A program made the position numbers and the translations under genes. A DNA stretch of 64,000 bases from Amoebophrya sp. A120. Its lineage: Eukaryota > Sar > Dinophyceae > Syndiniales > Amoebophryaceae. The notes under the pieces were generated by a model. The model searched no databases. It worked only from the letters and a program-made list of their open reading frames with translations, and was not told where the DNA came from. Positions 25,914-37,654 of this stretch are shown piece by piece; positions within the stretch are counted from its first letter, which is position 1, and each line of letters begins with the position of its first letter. Where the stretch lies: contig CAJINV010000001.1 in the NCBI GenBank assembly GCA_905178155.1, forward strand, positions 15,872,142-15,936,141. Reading direction: 5' to 3'.

Positions 25914-27953
25914 TGTCGCGTACTTTTCGTTTCCTTTCCCGTGCTGCTCTTTGCGTCGGTCTCCTTGCTTCAAAAAATCTTAGGCAAAAATCCGGGGAAG
26001 TAGGGTGTTTCTTCAACGGCCCATTCCCGATTTATGGAACGAAATGGCAACTGATGAGTATCAGGCAAAATTCCGCATGGTAAAGAATACTCGCAAAATT
26101 TCAAATTTAATTCAAGAAACCGAACCAGAGGCGAAAGCGAAAGGGGTGGCTCATGACAGTGAGCAAAACTGCAGGCTACTCTTTGAAAGAGGCGGGAAAA
26201 CACGTAGATATTTTTCGTAAATACCGAGAATTCTGCTGCTCCTGCAAACGTCACTGCATACTGCAGACACAACACGGTTTCTGCTACAGACGTAAGAAAT
26301 AAGAATAACCCGAGATTTTCCTCTTTCAGTTACTCCCTTGGATAATTCCATAGTTTTGAACCAAATCAGTAAATATTGAAACGCAAATGATGAAAATCAA
26401 AATTACAGTTTGATTCTAGTTGGAGATCTTCGCAGCGCATGCTTTCAAAATCAAACACATTCGAACCAATATTGACAGCGCGCTAGCGGGCAAAGGATCT
26501 ACTTAAATACGACGCAAGGCTGTAGTTCTACTGGCAACGTAATGAGTGCGAAGTAGCGCAAGCACAGTTGAACACTATGCTCGGCTTGCTGCTTCGCGAC
26601 GTTCATTTGCGACTAGAAGAATCCGGATTTTTCGAGAAAAACGAAAAGGCCAAAGCAAAATCTGAAGTTCCGTTAGCCGAGCCACTCAAACGGTCGTCTA
26701 TTCGCCGGGTTGCAATCACAAGCTGACAAAGGAATGCTGTTCTTTTTTCATTTTTCTCGAGCATCTTGATTTGCTTCTCGTCGTTCTTGAAAAATCGGCA
26801 AAATATATCCAGCGCAGCTTCAACCGCCGAGAGCGCTTCAGGCTCTTCGACCTGCGGACGAGAAATCTTCGAAGTTGTGGTCTACTTTTTTCCGAAAACG
26901 ATGGAAACAAATCAATAAAGAGCCCATAAACAACGTACTACAACACGCAAAGACGCTGATCTAAACAAACCGCTGGATGAAAAGCACACGACTACCTTCC
27001 ACACGCATCGGAGAGGATATTTACTTAGCACCACGAGAAAATCAAGGTCAGCAACAGCAACGTTGGCAGGGTATTACGCAGGCGTAACTCATAGCTAAAG
27101 CTAATCATAAGGCGCACGCTCAGAAAATAGTCATAAAACTTTCTGAACACGCACGCGTAAGATTCCTCTCGCAGATGAGCGACGAGATCAGGGAGTGAAG
27201 GAAGTGCACGAAAAAAAATGCAGGTTCGAAATAGAGTGGTTCAAACACGAAGCAACAGAAAATTACCTAAATGCAAGAAGCGCAAAATACGAACCTCAAA
27301 GGGTGAAACGGAAAATATTCGAAAAGATGAAATCTACAGTGCTATGATACACGACAAGAGAAATCCTTGTGAAATATTAAAATTTAGTTTGCATTTCGGC
27401 AAAAAATAACAGAGACATCGAAACCAAGCAGAAGCAATCAAAACCTCACGTCATTCTTGTCGAAATCTACGGTACTCATTCAGTCAAATAAGTAGCCGTC
27501 ACTGCCAGAAAAACATACCTCATCAAGTGGAGCATAGATATTTATCGACGACTATACAATTTTTCTACGAAAATATTTTCAGGCTGTTCGCAGACGGCAA
27601 CACTGGAAGAGTTGATTGATGTCATTGTCAAAAGCATAAATCATGGTACAGTAACGTAGAAAAAGCAGAAGAGAAAAATTTGAAAATCAATTGCAAGTCG
27701 CATTTACATACTTGATTCAAATGAGATGTGAAACTTCGCAGCTACCAATGGCCTCCTGTGCCATTTGCATTTGACGCGGTAGCAGCTCGATGTGTGAATT
27801 GAGTCCTAGTAACTTTTGAATTGAATTGCTGAAAAGCGGCACGCTTTGCCTTTTCATGCAGACGATTCAGGACAAGAAAGAGGGTGATACATACATCCAT
27901 GTGTTGAAATGAAACAAGCACTCAACAGCCCCACCAGCTGTACAGATATCCTA
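25914..27953 (-). other. gap between genes with candidate small exons of unknown membership
   Basis: Two short minus-strand frames are bounded by good splice-like signals. At 26851-26720, a TCCGCAG acceptor is followed by 44 open codons starting VEEPEALSAVEAALD and rich in Lys/Glu. At 27805-27746, TTACTAG is followed by a 60-nt frame reading LNSHIELLPRQMQMAQEAIG, then GGTAGCTG. They could be 5' exons of the LRR/RING gene, whose current model starts at 25913. A clean phase chain could not be built. The rest of the stretch is AT-rich with stops. Confidence 0.35.
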
Positions 27954-30900
27954 CTACTGGTGCTGCTGCTCTTCGACGTGGTTGTAGAAACATTCATCCA
28001 ACACCGGAAAAAGCTCATTTTCGACCAGCTGGGACTCTTTTTTCGACAACTTGAGCCTGTCCAGCGCCCGATTCACCATTTCGTCGTAGGAGCACGTCTT
28101 ATTGCCCCCAAACAACCCCGCGACGCACAAGCGACACACGAAGCGCCACCACACGCCTCGCAGTCCCGGCGAGGAGGTTTTCTGGACTTCTGTGACCAGA
28201 ATTTTCCGGAGAAACACCGCAAGCAGCTCCACGGCGAGGGACTCGTTCTTCGGGATTAACCTGCGGTACATCGCGTAGAAGCACTGCGCGAGACTCGGCA
28301 ACGACTCCTCCGCTCGCCGCACGCCACCCGCCATCGCGTCCTTGGCCACCCGCTCGAAGGCCGAGTTCAGCGACTGCTCGAGCTCACACAGGTTGTCGTA
28401 GCCCCTGGAACTGAGAAGCTCCGATCGCGGAGATAGCGTGGGGGATTTATTGCTCTTCGAAGAAGTTTTTTTTGCATTTTTACTTGGAGAAGCTTTGGTG
28501 CTCGGAGACGAGCTACTGGAAGGAGACGCATTGTTGATCCCATTTGTCAAGAAATCCGGATCCGACGCCACTTCGACTTTTCGATCAATCAGCACAGTCA
28601 TCTGCCACACCGAGGTCGTCGCAAGCAGACTATCTGTCGTCGCTGCCGTGGACCCGACAGAGCTCGGCTTTGAGCCGGCGTTTCCTGAACTGCTGTCCTT
28701 CTTCGCGCTACTTGGACGCTGCTGTTTCTGGGAAGATGCACCACCACCGGTTGTCTTCGACTTGCTGTCACCATCCGCGGCGTGGTTAACTTCTTTTAAC
28801 GTCGTTGCCTTCTCCAGTTTCGATTTGGCTTTCTTCTGGTTCACCCATTGCGACGCCCGGAGATCCACGACATCCTGCAGCAAGCAGCGGATCCGGGCGG
28901 GGACAGCTTTGTCGGTCGACAACTGCGCCACCACCTGCAACACCTCGTCAAAGTGGGTCCAGTGTGGCCAAGATTGGTTGTCAAGCATCGGACCAATGGA
29001 TTCCACGAACGCGACCAAGGTTTCCAGATTTGCAGTCGCGGTGTTTTTTTCCGCGGCAGTCTTCGCGGCTTTATTAGTACTATTAGCCTCTCCTCCTTCC
29101 TGCTCCGCCGGCAGAATTTTCCGGCCGTTTTCGATCAAGTCTTGGCAGATGCAGATCGCGATCCTGCTGGCAATCATCTTCGCACGGATTAATTCTCCGA
29201 CGAACTTGATGTTTCCCAGCATCTTCGTCTTGTACTTCAGCTCCGCTTCGTACAGTTCCTCGTGTTTCAACCCCTCAAATTCCAACTCCGGCGACAAATA
29301 CTCCTCAAACGACGCCTGGCACTGGTTCAACAGGGTCCGTTTTAACGTCCCCTGCTCCGGCATGTTCTTCGCGCACAGCCAGTTGTGAATTCGCTGGCAC
29401 AATTATCCTGATTAAAAACATCCCCACACCAGAGTCAAGATGGGGACTTTGCAACACAAACCTAGGAGTTTTGGGAGTCACGCATGACAAGGTTCAGTCC
29501 GTAAGGTAGTGCAAGTTAGCAAGCAAAGCCGCATCACAAATCGATTTGCTGATCCTGTTTACAGCATTACAAGTTCCCAAACACGATTGGAAATGCCTGT
29601 CATGGGGTTGCGCATCACAAATGTTCCTGTCATGGCAAATCTGCATGACAACTGTGGTGTGGGGACGTTTTTACTCAGGATAACAATTGCGTGTACAGTT
29701 GCACGAAGTGGTGCTGCGTCGTTGCGATCTGGAAAACCATCGCGATCAGTTTCGGAATGCCGACGGAGACATCTTCGTGCGTTTCGAGGAGTTCTAGGAG
29801 ATTTGTGGTAACCGATTCGAATTTTTCAAACGTAATTTTGTTCAGCAAGCCTTGGATTTTCCGCTCTCATATCAAATGTAAAAATGTCTGGGTCTGGAAG
29901 AATGCAACTTGTCATGCTAAATCTGAAGCATGCAAAAATCTGTGTTGCATGATTGCCAAAAGTCGTCCAGTTTTGCCCAAGTCGGGAGGGAGTTTCTCAT
30001 GCAGGATAGGCATGAGAGAGATTACGCAGAATCTGTCATCCATGCTAGGTCCTGCATTCCAGGCTTCATGGGTCATGGAAAAGCTGCATGACAAACCGCG
30101 CATTCTTCCAGACCCAGACATTTTTACATTTGATATCCCAACAGGCGACGCTGTCGCTCGCGTAGTGCGATCCCTGCGTTTTCATCCAGCTGTTGCTGCT
30201 GGCTTTCATCAATTTCTGGATCTCCTGTTTCTTTGTCGCGGACGAAACGGGTTTGCTGCCCGACAACTTGCTCCCGGTACCTTGTTCACCCCGGGAACTA
30301 CGCCAGGCGCCGCTGCCCGAAGCGTTGCCACGCTTCTCGTTGTCGAGATCTTCGTAAAGCTTTGTGGTCCAGGGGCGAACATTCGGCTGCGGCTTCTTGT
30401 TGAAGACAGGCTGAAACTGCAGCATCTCCGTACGCTGAAAATTTGGAATTTCCTTTGCAGCTTTGTCTGATAGTACTAACTTGGTCATCCATGGTGCAAC
30501 TGGAGCAGCACTAGCTCGGGGATGGAAACGGAATCATGATCATCGGTAGATGATGACGAAGGAAAGCTCAGACTGAATGAAACTTTTACGTGGACAAAAC
30601 TTAAACTTTTATACCGTGTATGTTCTGAACTTGAGTGCCACTTCACTAAACACCGGCTGTTGCTTCGGTAGTTTTTCTGGTGTGCTTTGCACCGATTGCG
30701 AAGATAGCGACTTTGCGGGCGTAGACAAGCGCTCTGAATCGGACCGGCTGATCGATCGGCTAATCATTCCGCTCTCGTCCAAACTACTACTCTTGGCCGG
30801 CGTAAACTGCTCGGACCCGCTAGTAGCCAGGAGTGGTGAATCGAGCAAAAGGTCGGGCGTTTCAGCCTGAATACGAATAGGATCAGGATGTTGAGCATAT

Positions 30901-33900
30901 TTATATTATTTGAAACTCTTCTTCATGAAAAAGGACAACATGATCCATTGAGGCCTTCACAAACCAAACTAAGAATACCCGGAGCGATGAACCCGTTTCT
31001 TCCGAATCTGAGGAAGAGAGTGTCAAATCGTCTACCCGCGGATTCATCAACTTTTCCTCCACCGTGGCAAGCTCTGTTTAACGTTTTGATGTTGTTGACA
31101 TGCGGCCATTGCCAATGCAGAAAGCTATGTACTTCTACTCGTGCGTTTTATGATCTCAAATCAAAAACATTAACATTCACTTTCCTTACCTGTAGCCACT
31201 TCTGTCAAGTAATCCCCGACTTTTGGGTTGTCCAGTTCGAAATACTCGAGAAACGCAATCCGAAACTGCTTGATTTCGGAAAAAATGTCCGGCTGCCACC
31301 GTAGCACACGCTCCTTCACTAAAGCGGCCAAGGTCCGCTTCACCAAGTCAGCTCGGCGATAGTCGTCAGCGCCCAGGCAGAGCAGGTGTTGCGTCTGTGA
31401 TTTTGATAAAGCAGAGATAGAGTTCAGGACGAGACATCTTCATGTTATCATGTCAATGCACTTTTCAGCTGCCAGCGCGAATGCAGGCATACGATCCACA
31501 GCCAAGAGTGATCATAGGTCCAGCATATCACTACAAAAAAGATGACCGTACGATATCCTGTGCGGAATTGCATCTGAGACCCAGATAGTCTTCCACCAAC
31601 AACCGGCTGTCGCCATCGTCCGCAAAATACTCGCAGAGCTGCCGAATCTCAACACGATCCGCAGCGGCGAGCGTGCCCTCGCGGCACAAAACAATGTCCC
31701 AGTTCGCGGCGGATTTTTCTTCTTCGCCAGCTGTTTCTTCCTCGGCTTCAGAGATTTTTTCGATGGAAGTCGTTTCCTCCGAGTCCGCCTCGACTAGTCG
31801 TTCAACACTGGTGCTAGTGGCTTCCATATCTTTGCAGCTCTCGTCGTCTGCAGCGTCCTCCGCACTGTTAATTTCCTCAGTTCTTTCACTTTGAATTTCT
31901 TCATCGTCGTTTTGTACTGGATTGTCTTCCTTGTCCTCCAAACTTGTTTCGGAAGGCGGTGCTTCATCCTTCTCAGCAGCGGAAGGCGTGTGAAAGGGAG
32001 CATACCCATCGTCCGAAGAATCGGTATCAGAATAGGCATCCAGGTTGAAGGGTAAAGCAACGTCCTTCAAATAACCTGCCAAGTGCGGAAACAGGCCTCC
32101 CTGACCGTCGGCAGGTGCATCTTCTTGGTTCCCCAGGAGACCACCGTCCATGGGGGCCTCAGAAAGTTGCGCCGCAGGTGCGTAAATGTCGCCCTGCTGG
32201 ATGAAACTTTGGTCATCCACCGGGCTGGCTAACAACGAGGAAACGTTCGCGGAGAATTGGTCGGCCGTGAGGCTCGGCACCTGAAAAAATGAAAATGTTG
32301 TTCATCAATTTTCGTTGCCACCGGCAGCGACTCAAATTTGCGTGTGAAATACTAACTCAAAGTGGATTTAACAGAAGCAAAACAAACTCAAACCTCTGGC
32401 AGCGCTGGCGTCGCAACCGAAGACGGCGGAACCACGAGGGAAACATCCAACGAGCAGTCTAAGAGACTGGTGCACTGCGGCGTCGTCAAATCGGAAATTC
32501 CGGTCTGGTCCATCGTGTTCAGCAACGCAGAGGAACCTTCCAACGTGCTCGCGGTGGCGCTGCTGGCCTCCAACGGGTTGTAGGTGTAGCCACCGTGGTT
32601 GTTGTACAAGTGTCCACTTGTATTGCCAGTATTGGATGAACCTAACACAGCCACGTCGTCCGGGCCCGGCGGTCCCGAAGCGAAATTGCCATCAGCAACC
32701 GAAGATCCGAGGTCAGAACTTCCTAGCCCCGCACCCGTTAATTCAACATGACCGTCGTCGGCGACTGCACCGCACGGTCCTCCGTTGGTGTTGTTCTTCG
32801 AAGGCTTCACCGGTGTCTGCAGCAACACACTGGTGGTTGTGCAATCCACTGGCACTGTGGTGTTCGCAGTTTCGTTTTCTTCGTCGGAATTGTCCTCTTC
32901 GCAAGAGTCGCCGTCCGAACTGGATGAACCGAAAAATCGCTGGATGTCATCATCCGTCGCAATCGGGCCCTGGTAACTCGCCTCTTTCGGGACGAAAGCA
33001 GCCGCCTCCGGGTTAAACGGAAACGCCTTCTGCGGCGTCTGCGCACGCCCGATGATGAGGTCTGCCAACGAGGTGACATTCTGCTGCCGATCGATCCGCC
33101 CGCCGTTCATCAGCATGTCGATCTTGTCCGGCGTTTTACTGGTTGACGCCGTAGGAACAACTCCTTCGGAAGTCGCAAGATCTTCGCCGTCCGCGAACGG
33201 CATCGTCGCTGGCTCCGCGAAGGGTGTGGAAACCAACACCGGGACGGTGTTATTTCGCACCATTTCTGGCGACTGAAGCTGGGGGGTCTTTGCCCGCACC
33301 TCTTCGCGCGGGCTGAAGGTAAACTGGTGGCCTGGTGGAAATGGACTGCCGCTGAGCGGATTGTCAAGTAGGTTTCCCATGTCCAAAGGCTGGACCAGGT
33401 CCAAGAACGAGGCCCCCTCCCGGAACTCCAGCAAGGAGGAGGTTGCATCCAACAACATCGCTGTCCTGGGGTCGGACGCGGTCGTCGGGGGTGAAGAAAG
33501 AGTTGAATTTGTGTTCGTGCTGTCCAACAACATGTCATTCGTACCGGAAATGGTTGTGGATGGCACAAGGCTGCAGAGATCTGGACTCGCAAAGGCATTG
33601 CCGACGGTTGTTCCTGGAACAAGGTCGGGATTATCAGTGGCAGTTGCAATATGGTCTTCGGCAACTGGAAATTGATCTATTTGATCGGAAGCAGAGTCGA
33701 GTTTTTCTGTCGAATTTTCCTCCAAAACCAGCTTCCACCGTCCCTGGATGATGTCAGGGAGCACTTGGGATGAGGATGAGCCGTCTTCTGCTGCATCAAC
33801 CTCGTCACCCGAGTCGTGCAAGTCCTCCTCATGTTCGTGAAACTCATATTGTTTGCGATTGAACTTTCCGCCCTTGCATTCTTTGGAGGCCGCCTTGCTG

Positions 33901-35090
33901 TAGTCCTTCGCGCTTGTGCCAAAATCATCACGCCTCGTCCACCATCCCTCCGATTTACTCTTCATCGCTCCACCCTTCGAGGATTTTTTTTCCTCACTGG
34001 GAGAGTGGGGCTCACCGCTCCACGCTTCGTGTTTGCCATGCGTGTAACGTCTGTAATTGTCCTTCTGGTTGTAGTAGCTGTGATAATTATCATAGTAGAA
34101 ATCTTTGTGCCCGACTGCTTTCCCGCCATGATCCTTCTTCCAGGACCCCTTTGCTCGTGCTTTCCACATGGAAGAGGAAGCTGAATCGTTCTTGCTTGAT
34201 GAATAGTGCGACTTCTTGTTTTTTGTGCCTCCCTTCATCTCTTTTTCAGCAGGAGAAGCGGTTCCTTCCTGGAGACCTTCGCCACTGGAAGCGGCAGCGG
34301 ATGAGGACGAGGCGGATTGTTGCACAACTTCACCGTCTTCGGGAATGGTCGCCAGCGTCTTTTTCATTCGGTTGTTTTGCGTTGCTTTCGACTTGGATTC
34401 CGCCCGCAAGACGAAACTGTCCTTTACACGGGCCCACGCACTGCCTTCATTCTTTGAGGTGGATGAGTCTGCGGTGCTGGCGCCCTGGAATGTTTTTAAC
34501 AATTCACTCTCAGTAGATTCCATTTGAACAGCCAAGAGCAAGAGCAAGAGCTTGAGCTAGAGCTGTTTTCCATTTGCATGAAAGTAGAGAGGTTGCAAGC
34601 ATGCCAAGCGCGGCAGCATGGGCTCCTGCCGCATTCATCAAAAGCAGCCAACTACCAGGTCCAGGCAATGATAAACTAACAAATTGCCTACCGCCGGAGC
34701 CGTTCGGATGGAGCTTTTCCTGCTAGAAACAGGTGAAGACTTTTTGTCGTCGGCATCTCCGAGATCCTTGGATGCCGTTCCTTTTGCCAGCTTTCTTGAT
34801 GTCCACTGGTGTTCTTTGCCACCCTTGTATTTCCCGTGGGCATACTGCGGTCCTGCCTTCCCTTCCCCTGAATCAACTTGCAGCTGCGACGAAGCATGGT
34901 GGCCCTTTTTGCTGTACGCTCCCCCGCGCTTTTTTCCGTAACCCTTCCTCTTATCAGAATCCCCATGCTCAGCTCTATTGTTGGCGTCGCGAGATGGGTC
35001 TTCGACTTGCTCAACGTCCGTCTTCGTGTTGGGCATCTCCGTCTCCTCAGACTCGCTTACCTTCTTCCAAACGCCTTGCTTTGATTTCAT
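27954..35090 (-). CDS. eIF4G-type translation initiation factor (MIF4G domain), split by two introners
   Basis: Nine exons keep phase: 35090-34692, 34556-32394, 32280-31552, 31394-31190, 31073-30979, 30866-30615, 30479-30136, 29864-29683 and 29398-27954 (1937 residues). The MIF4G domain (about 1397-1642) is clear: RKIQGLLNKITFEKFE, YTQLCQRIHNWL, MLGNIKFVGELIRAKM and the classic end IRCLLQDVVDLR. A Ser/Lys/Gly-rich insert separates it from a helical C-terminal region that may be MA3-like. The N-terminal 850 residues are disordered with a Lys/Tyr/Gly/Ser-rich part that could bind RNA, followed by an acidic stretch. In the cell it should scaffold eIF4A at mRNA caps. The acceptor at 30480 is the weakest junction (ACCAAG). 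A TTTTCTTACAG just before the ATG hints at an upstream 5' UTR exon. Confidence 0.8.
29404..29682. mobile_element. introner element, family B (279 bp), inside the MIF4G domain
   Basis: Family B inverted ends (TATCCTGAGTAAAAACG and its mirror). Perfect 5-bp repeats ATTGT flank it. Removal joins ACG CAA TTG T to GC CAG CGA, giving TQLCQRIH, which matches the conserved MIF4G pattern. Confidence 0.93.
29870..30135. mobile_element. introner element, family A (266 bp) at the MIF4G N-border
   Basis: The family A ends are near perfect on both sides. Flanking repeats are TGGGA (exon side) and TGAGA. Keeping the exon-side copy gives TGT TGG GAG CGG, whereas using the first three bases of the other copy would give TGT TGA, a stop. 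The junction therefore lies at or after base 3 of the repeat. Confidence 0.92.
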
Positions 35091-35689
35091 CTCTGTAAGA
35101 AAAAAACGACGACGATTCCAAAACTGAAAAGCCGCGGATCAGTCGTACGCTCCGGAACCAAAAGCACAGACAGCTACAGCACCGATGGCTTTTACTGATG
35201 CTCACCGTGTATGTCGGATAGCAATCTCATCCAACATCATTGCGTGACGACGGTTTCAGCGTTTGATCTGCTACTTGACGACGTTCCTTCATGCGGTAAA
35301 GAGTTTATTTAAGTTTCTATACATAGCAAAAGCAAACACATCAATCATACGAGTACACACAACAGCTTCCTCAAATGTTGTGCTGCGCCAAGATTCCTGC
35401 AACGACTGTATGCCACACTCAGGAGCCACTGACTCCGGCAGAAGCAGAACACGGACCTGGACCTCGCCTGCCAATAAGGCGGGCACGAGAAGGATTCTCG
35501 TCGAACGAGCCAAGAGTCTGTTGGCCAACATGGCTACAGAGAGAAATGAGCGCGCCAGACCTCATGATCAGCGCGGCCCATAGTAGAGTACTCACATCTT
35601 CATATCATTGCCAACGCCCACGGGGCTAACAACTAGCGCATGGCGGCCAACAAAGGTAGCGAACTACAGCGCCACTGCAGGCGCCACAG
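35091..35689. other. spacer upstream of the eIF4G gene
   Basis: Probable 5' flank of the eIF4G gene, including a polypyrimidine tract and CAG just before the first ATG. No separate gene is supported. Confidence 0.4.
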
Positions 35690-37280
35690 ATAGAACACCC
35701 GCGCGCCGGAGCAGGTGCTGGCAGGACACGCCGCGCCATCAAGAGCAAGATCCTAGGGCAGCGCGGTCATTTTTCAAATAGCCTGCGCAAAGCACGAGGC
35801 AGTGCACAGGCAGGCTGCCAAACGCGGGGGCCGGCCGGCCAGACGGCGCGAACATGCAGGCCCGAGGCACCAGGCGCGGGCCCGGGCGAATTTGCGCCGT
35901 ATTTGCGGCGCTGACGTCGCGCGCGGGCCCGCTTGCGCCGCCGGCCGGCGCGTCGCACTAACGGAGAGTCGCTGTCTGGTCGTCTTTGTATTCCTGAGCG
36001 GTCATCCCACGCGCCGTCGTGAAAAGCGAAATTCTCGCTGAAGCAGCTTTTCTACCAGAGCAGCAACTTCGCCGGGAGTTGGGGCGCCGGAGGCGGCGCA
36101 CCGTGGCTGCGGCCTTAGCGGGCGGGCCCCGGCGGCCCATATCCGCAACCCCCCGGGGTGCGGAGCGGCCGGCAGCCGGCGGGGCGCGGCGCGGGGTGGC
36201 TGCGTGGGACAAGAAAGGACGCGCGGCCCGGCCCCCCTTGCTTCGCCCTCCTTGGAGAAACCGGCCGCCACCCCGAACCACACCGCGGCGCCATCCCCTT
36301 TCCGCAGAGACAGCTGCGCGCCGTAATGCCACTCCTTGCCGGAGGCGGCCCCGCGCCCGGACTGCTTCCCGAGGGCCCCCGGGGCCCGGCCGGTCGCGAG
36401 GCGGCGCGGCAGCAAGCTGCCCCGCTACGTACAGGGCGCAGGCGCGGGGGGCGGGGCCCAGCGGGCAAAGGCCCCCCATGATAACACGCCGGGCGGGGCG
36501 CGCCCCCCTTGCTGGTGGGGTGGCACATCGCGCGCGCGACGTACTGCGCCCTCCCGCGGCCCGAAGCCCGGCTGCGGTGTCTGCATGGACAGGCCGCTGC
36601 TTCCCCGGCGCCAGGGCCCCCGCGGCGCCCCCGCACCGGCGTCGCGGATGACCTAGGCAGGCGCCGGCCGGGCAAGTGCGCCAGGCTGTTGCCCGCCCGC
36701 GCGCGCACAGGTGCGCGCGAAGGCCTCCAACTATTTCAACACAGGGGCCCCCGGGTTCGCGCGGATGTGGCGGCGTCCACGGAAGCTCCTGGGCGCGTGG
36801 GGGTAGCGCAAAAACTTGGCCGCTTCGCATTGGCCCTCCCCCGGATTTCCGTACCCAAAGCAGCCAACAGCACCACAGGCGCCAGCCGAACAGGTCGGCG
36901 AGTTCCACCAAAGCCCCGACCGGCGCCGGCGGTTTGCGCGGGCGGGTAAGCAGCGGCGACCTGCCTTCTTCTCACGCGCGGGGCTGCCCCGGGCCGAGTA
37001 AGTTGCCTGCCCCCGGGCGGCGGTTCCCCCGCCCCCGAGAGTGCGCTGCTGCTGCCTGCGCGGCTCATGTCGGCCGTCCGCGATTTGTCGCCGCCGCATC
37101 CTGGCCGTAGCGTGGCAGCCCACCCACAACGCAAAACAGCCGGCAGAGCTACAACACCCAACCGCCGCCCTGGCTCTTGCATTTGCAGCGCACTGCCAGC
37201 GCGAACTGCTACAGATTTTGGGCATCGATCACGCGGGTGCTGCTCTAGAGTGTATGCCGCGGCACTCGGCTCCCCAGTCA
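35690..37280. other. GC-rich island of about 1.6 kb, no supported gene
   Basis: The stretch is overwhelmingly G and C, with runs such as GGCCGGCCGG and CCCCCCGGGG, unlike the near-balanced DNA around it. Long ORFs occur on both strands at once (for example 36911-35958 minus and 36019-36651 plus), which is what a near-absence of A/T stop codons produces. No protein motif is recognisable in any of them. I see no ribosomal RNA or tRNA core, and no clear terminal repeats at its borders. Confidence 0.6.
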
Positions 37281-37654
37281 CGCTGTCAGCGTAAGGAACA
37301 CTCTTTAATATCTTCGGCCTCGTGAGTGGATCGAGGCATCAACAAAGAGACAATGGCCATGCTTCAACCACTGATTCCGTTCCAGCTTCGAGGCTTTTGG
37401 AGCTTGCACCCGTCGCGCTTTCAAATTCGGTTTGTATTTCAGTTTTTTTTTTTTCAGTTTCATCTTCACAATTCTTGCGTCATAGACAAAGCGACTCCGA
37501 GTCTAAATCTAAATCGCGTCAAACGCCTGTAATGTTCTTCACACACTTGCACTTAGCCGCGCAACTTCGGGACCTCATCTCGGTGCTACCGCTACGGACG
37601 ACATTCATCGAGAAGCACCCGGATACTATTTCGTGGGCTTTTCTTTCCCTAAAA
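37281..37654. other. spacer downstream of the LRR-kinase gene
   Basis: Composition returns to normal here. It likely holds the 3' UTR of the LRR-kinase. A plus-strand ORF that crosses into the kinase gene looks like a shadow. Confidence 0.4.

Noticed and set aside
19168-30135. GTAAAAA inside the ends of families A and B as an ordinary GT donor
   Set aside because: Using it leaves 8 extra bases in the exon and breaks frame with the far side; family C lacks it, while the 5-bp repeat rule fits all elements.
35958-36911. 317-codon minus-strand ORF and overlapping plus-strand ORFs
   Set aside because: They lie in the GC-rich island where stops are rare on both strands; no motif, no codon logic, and several frames are open at once.
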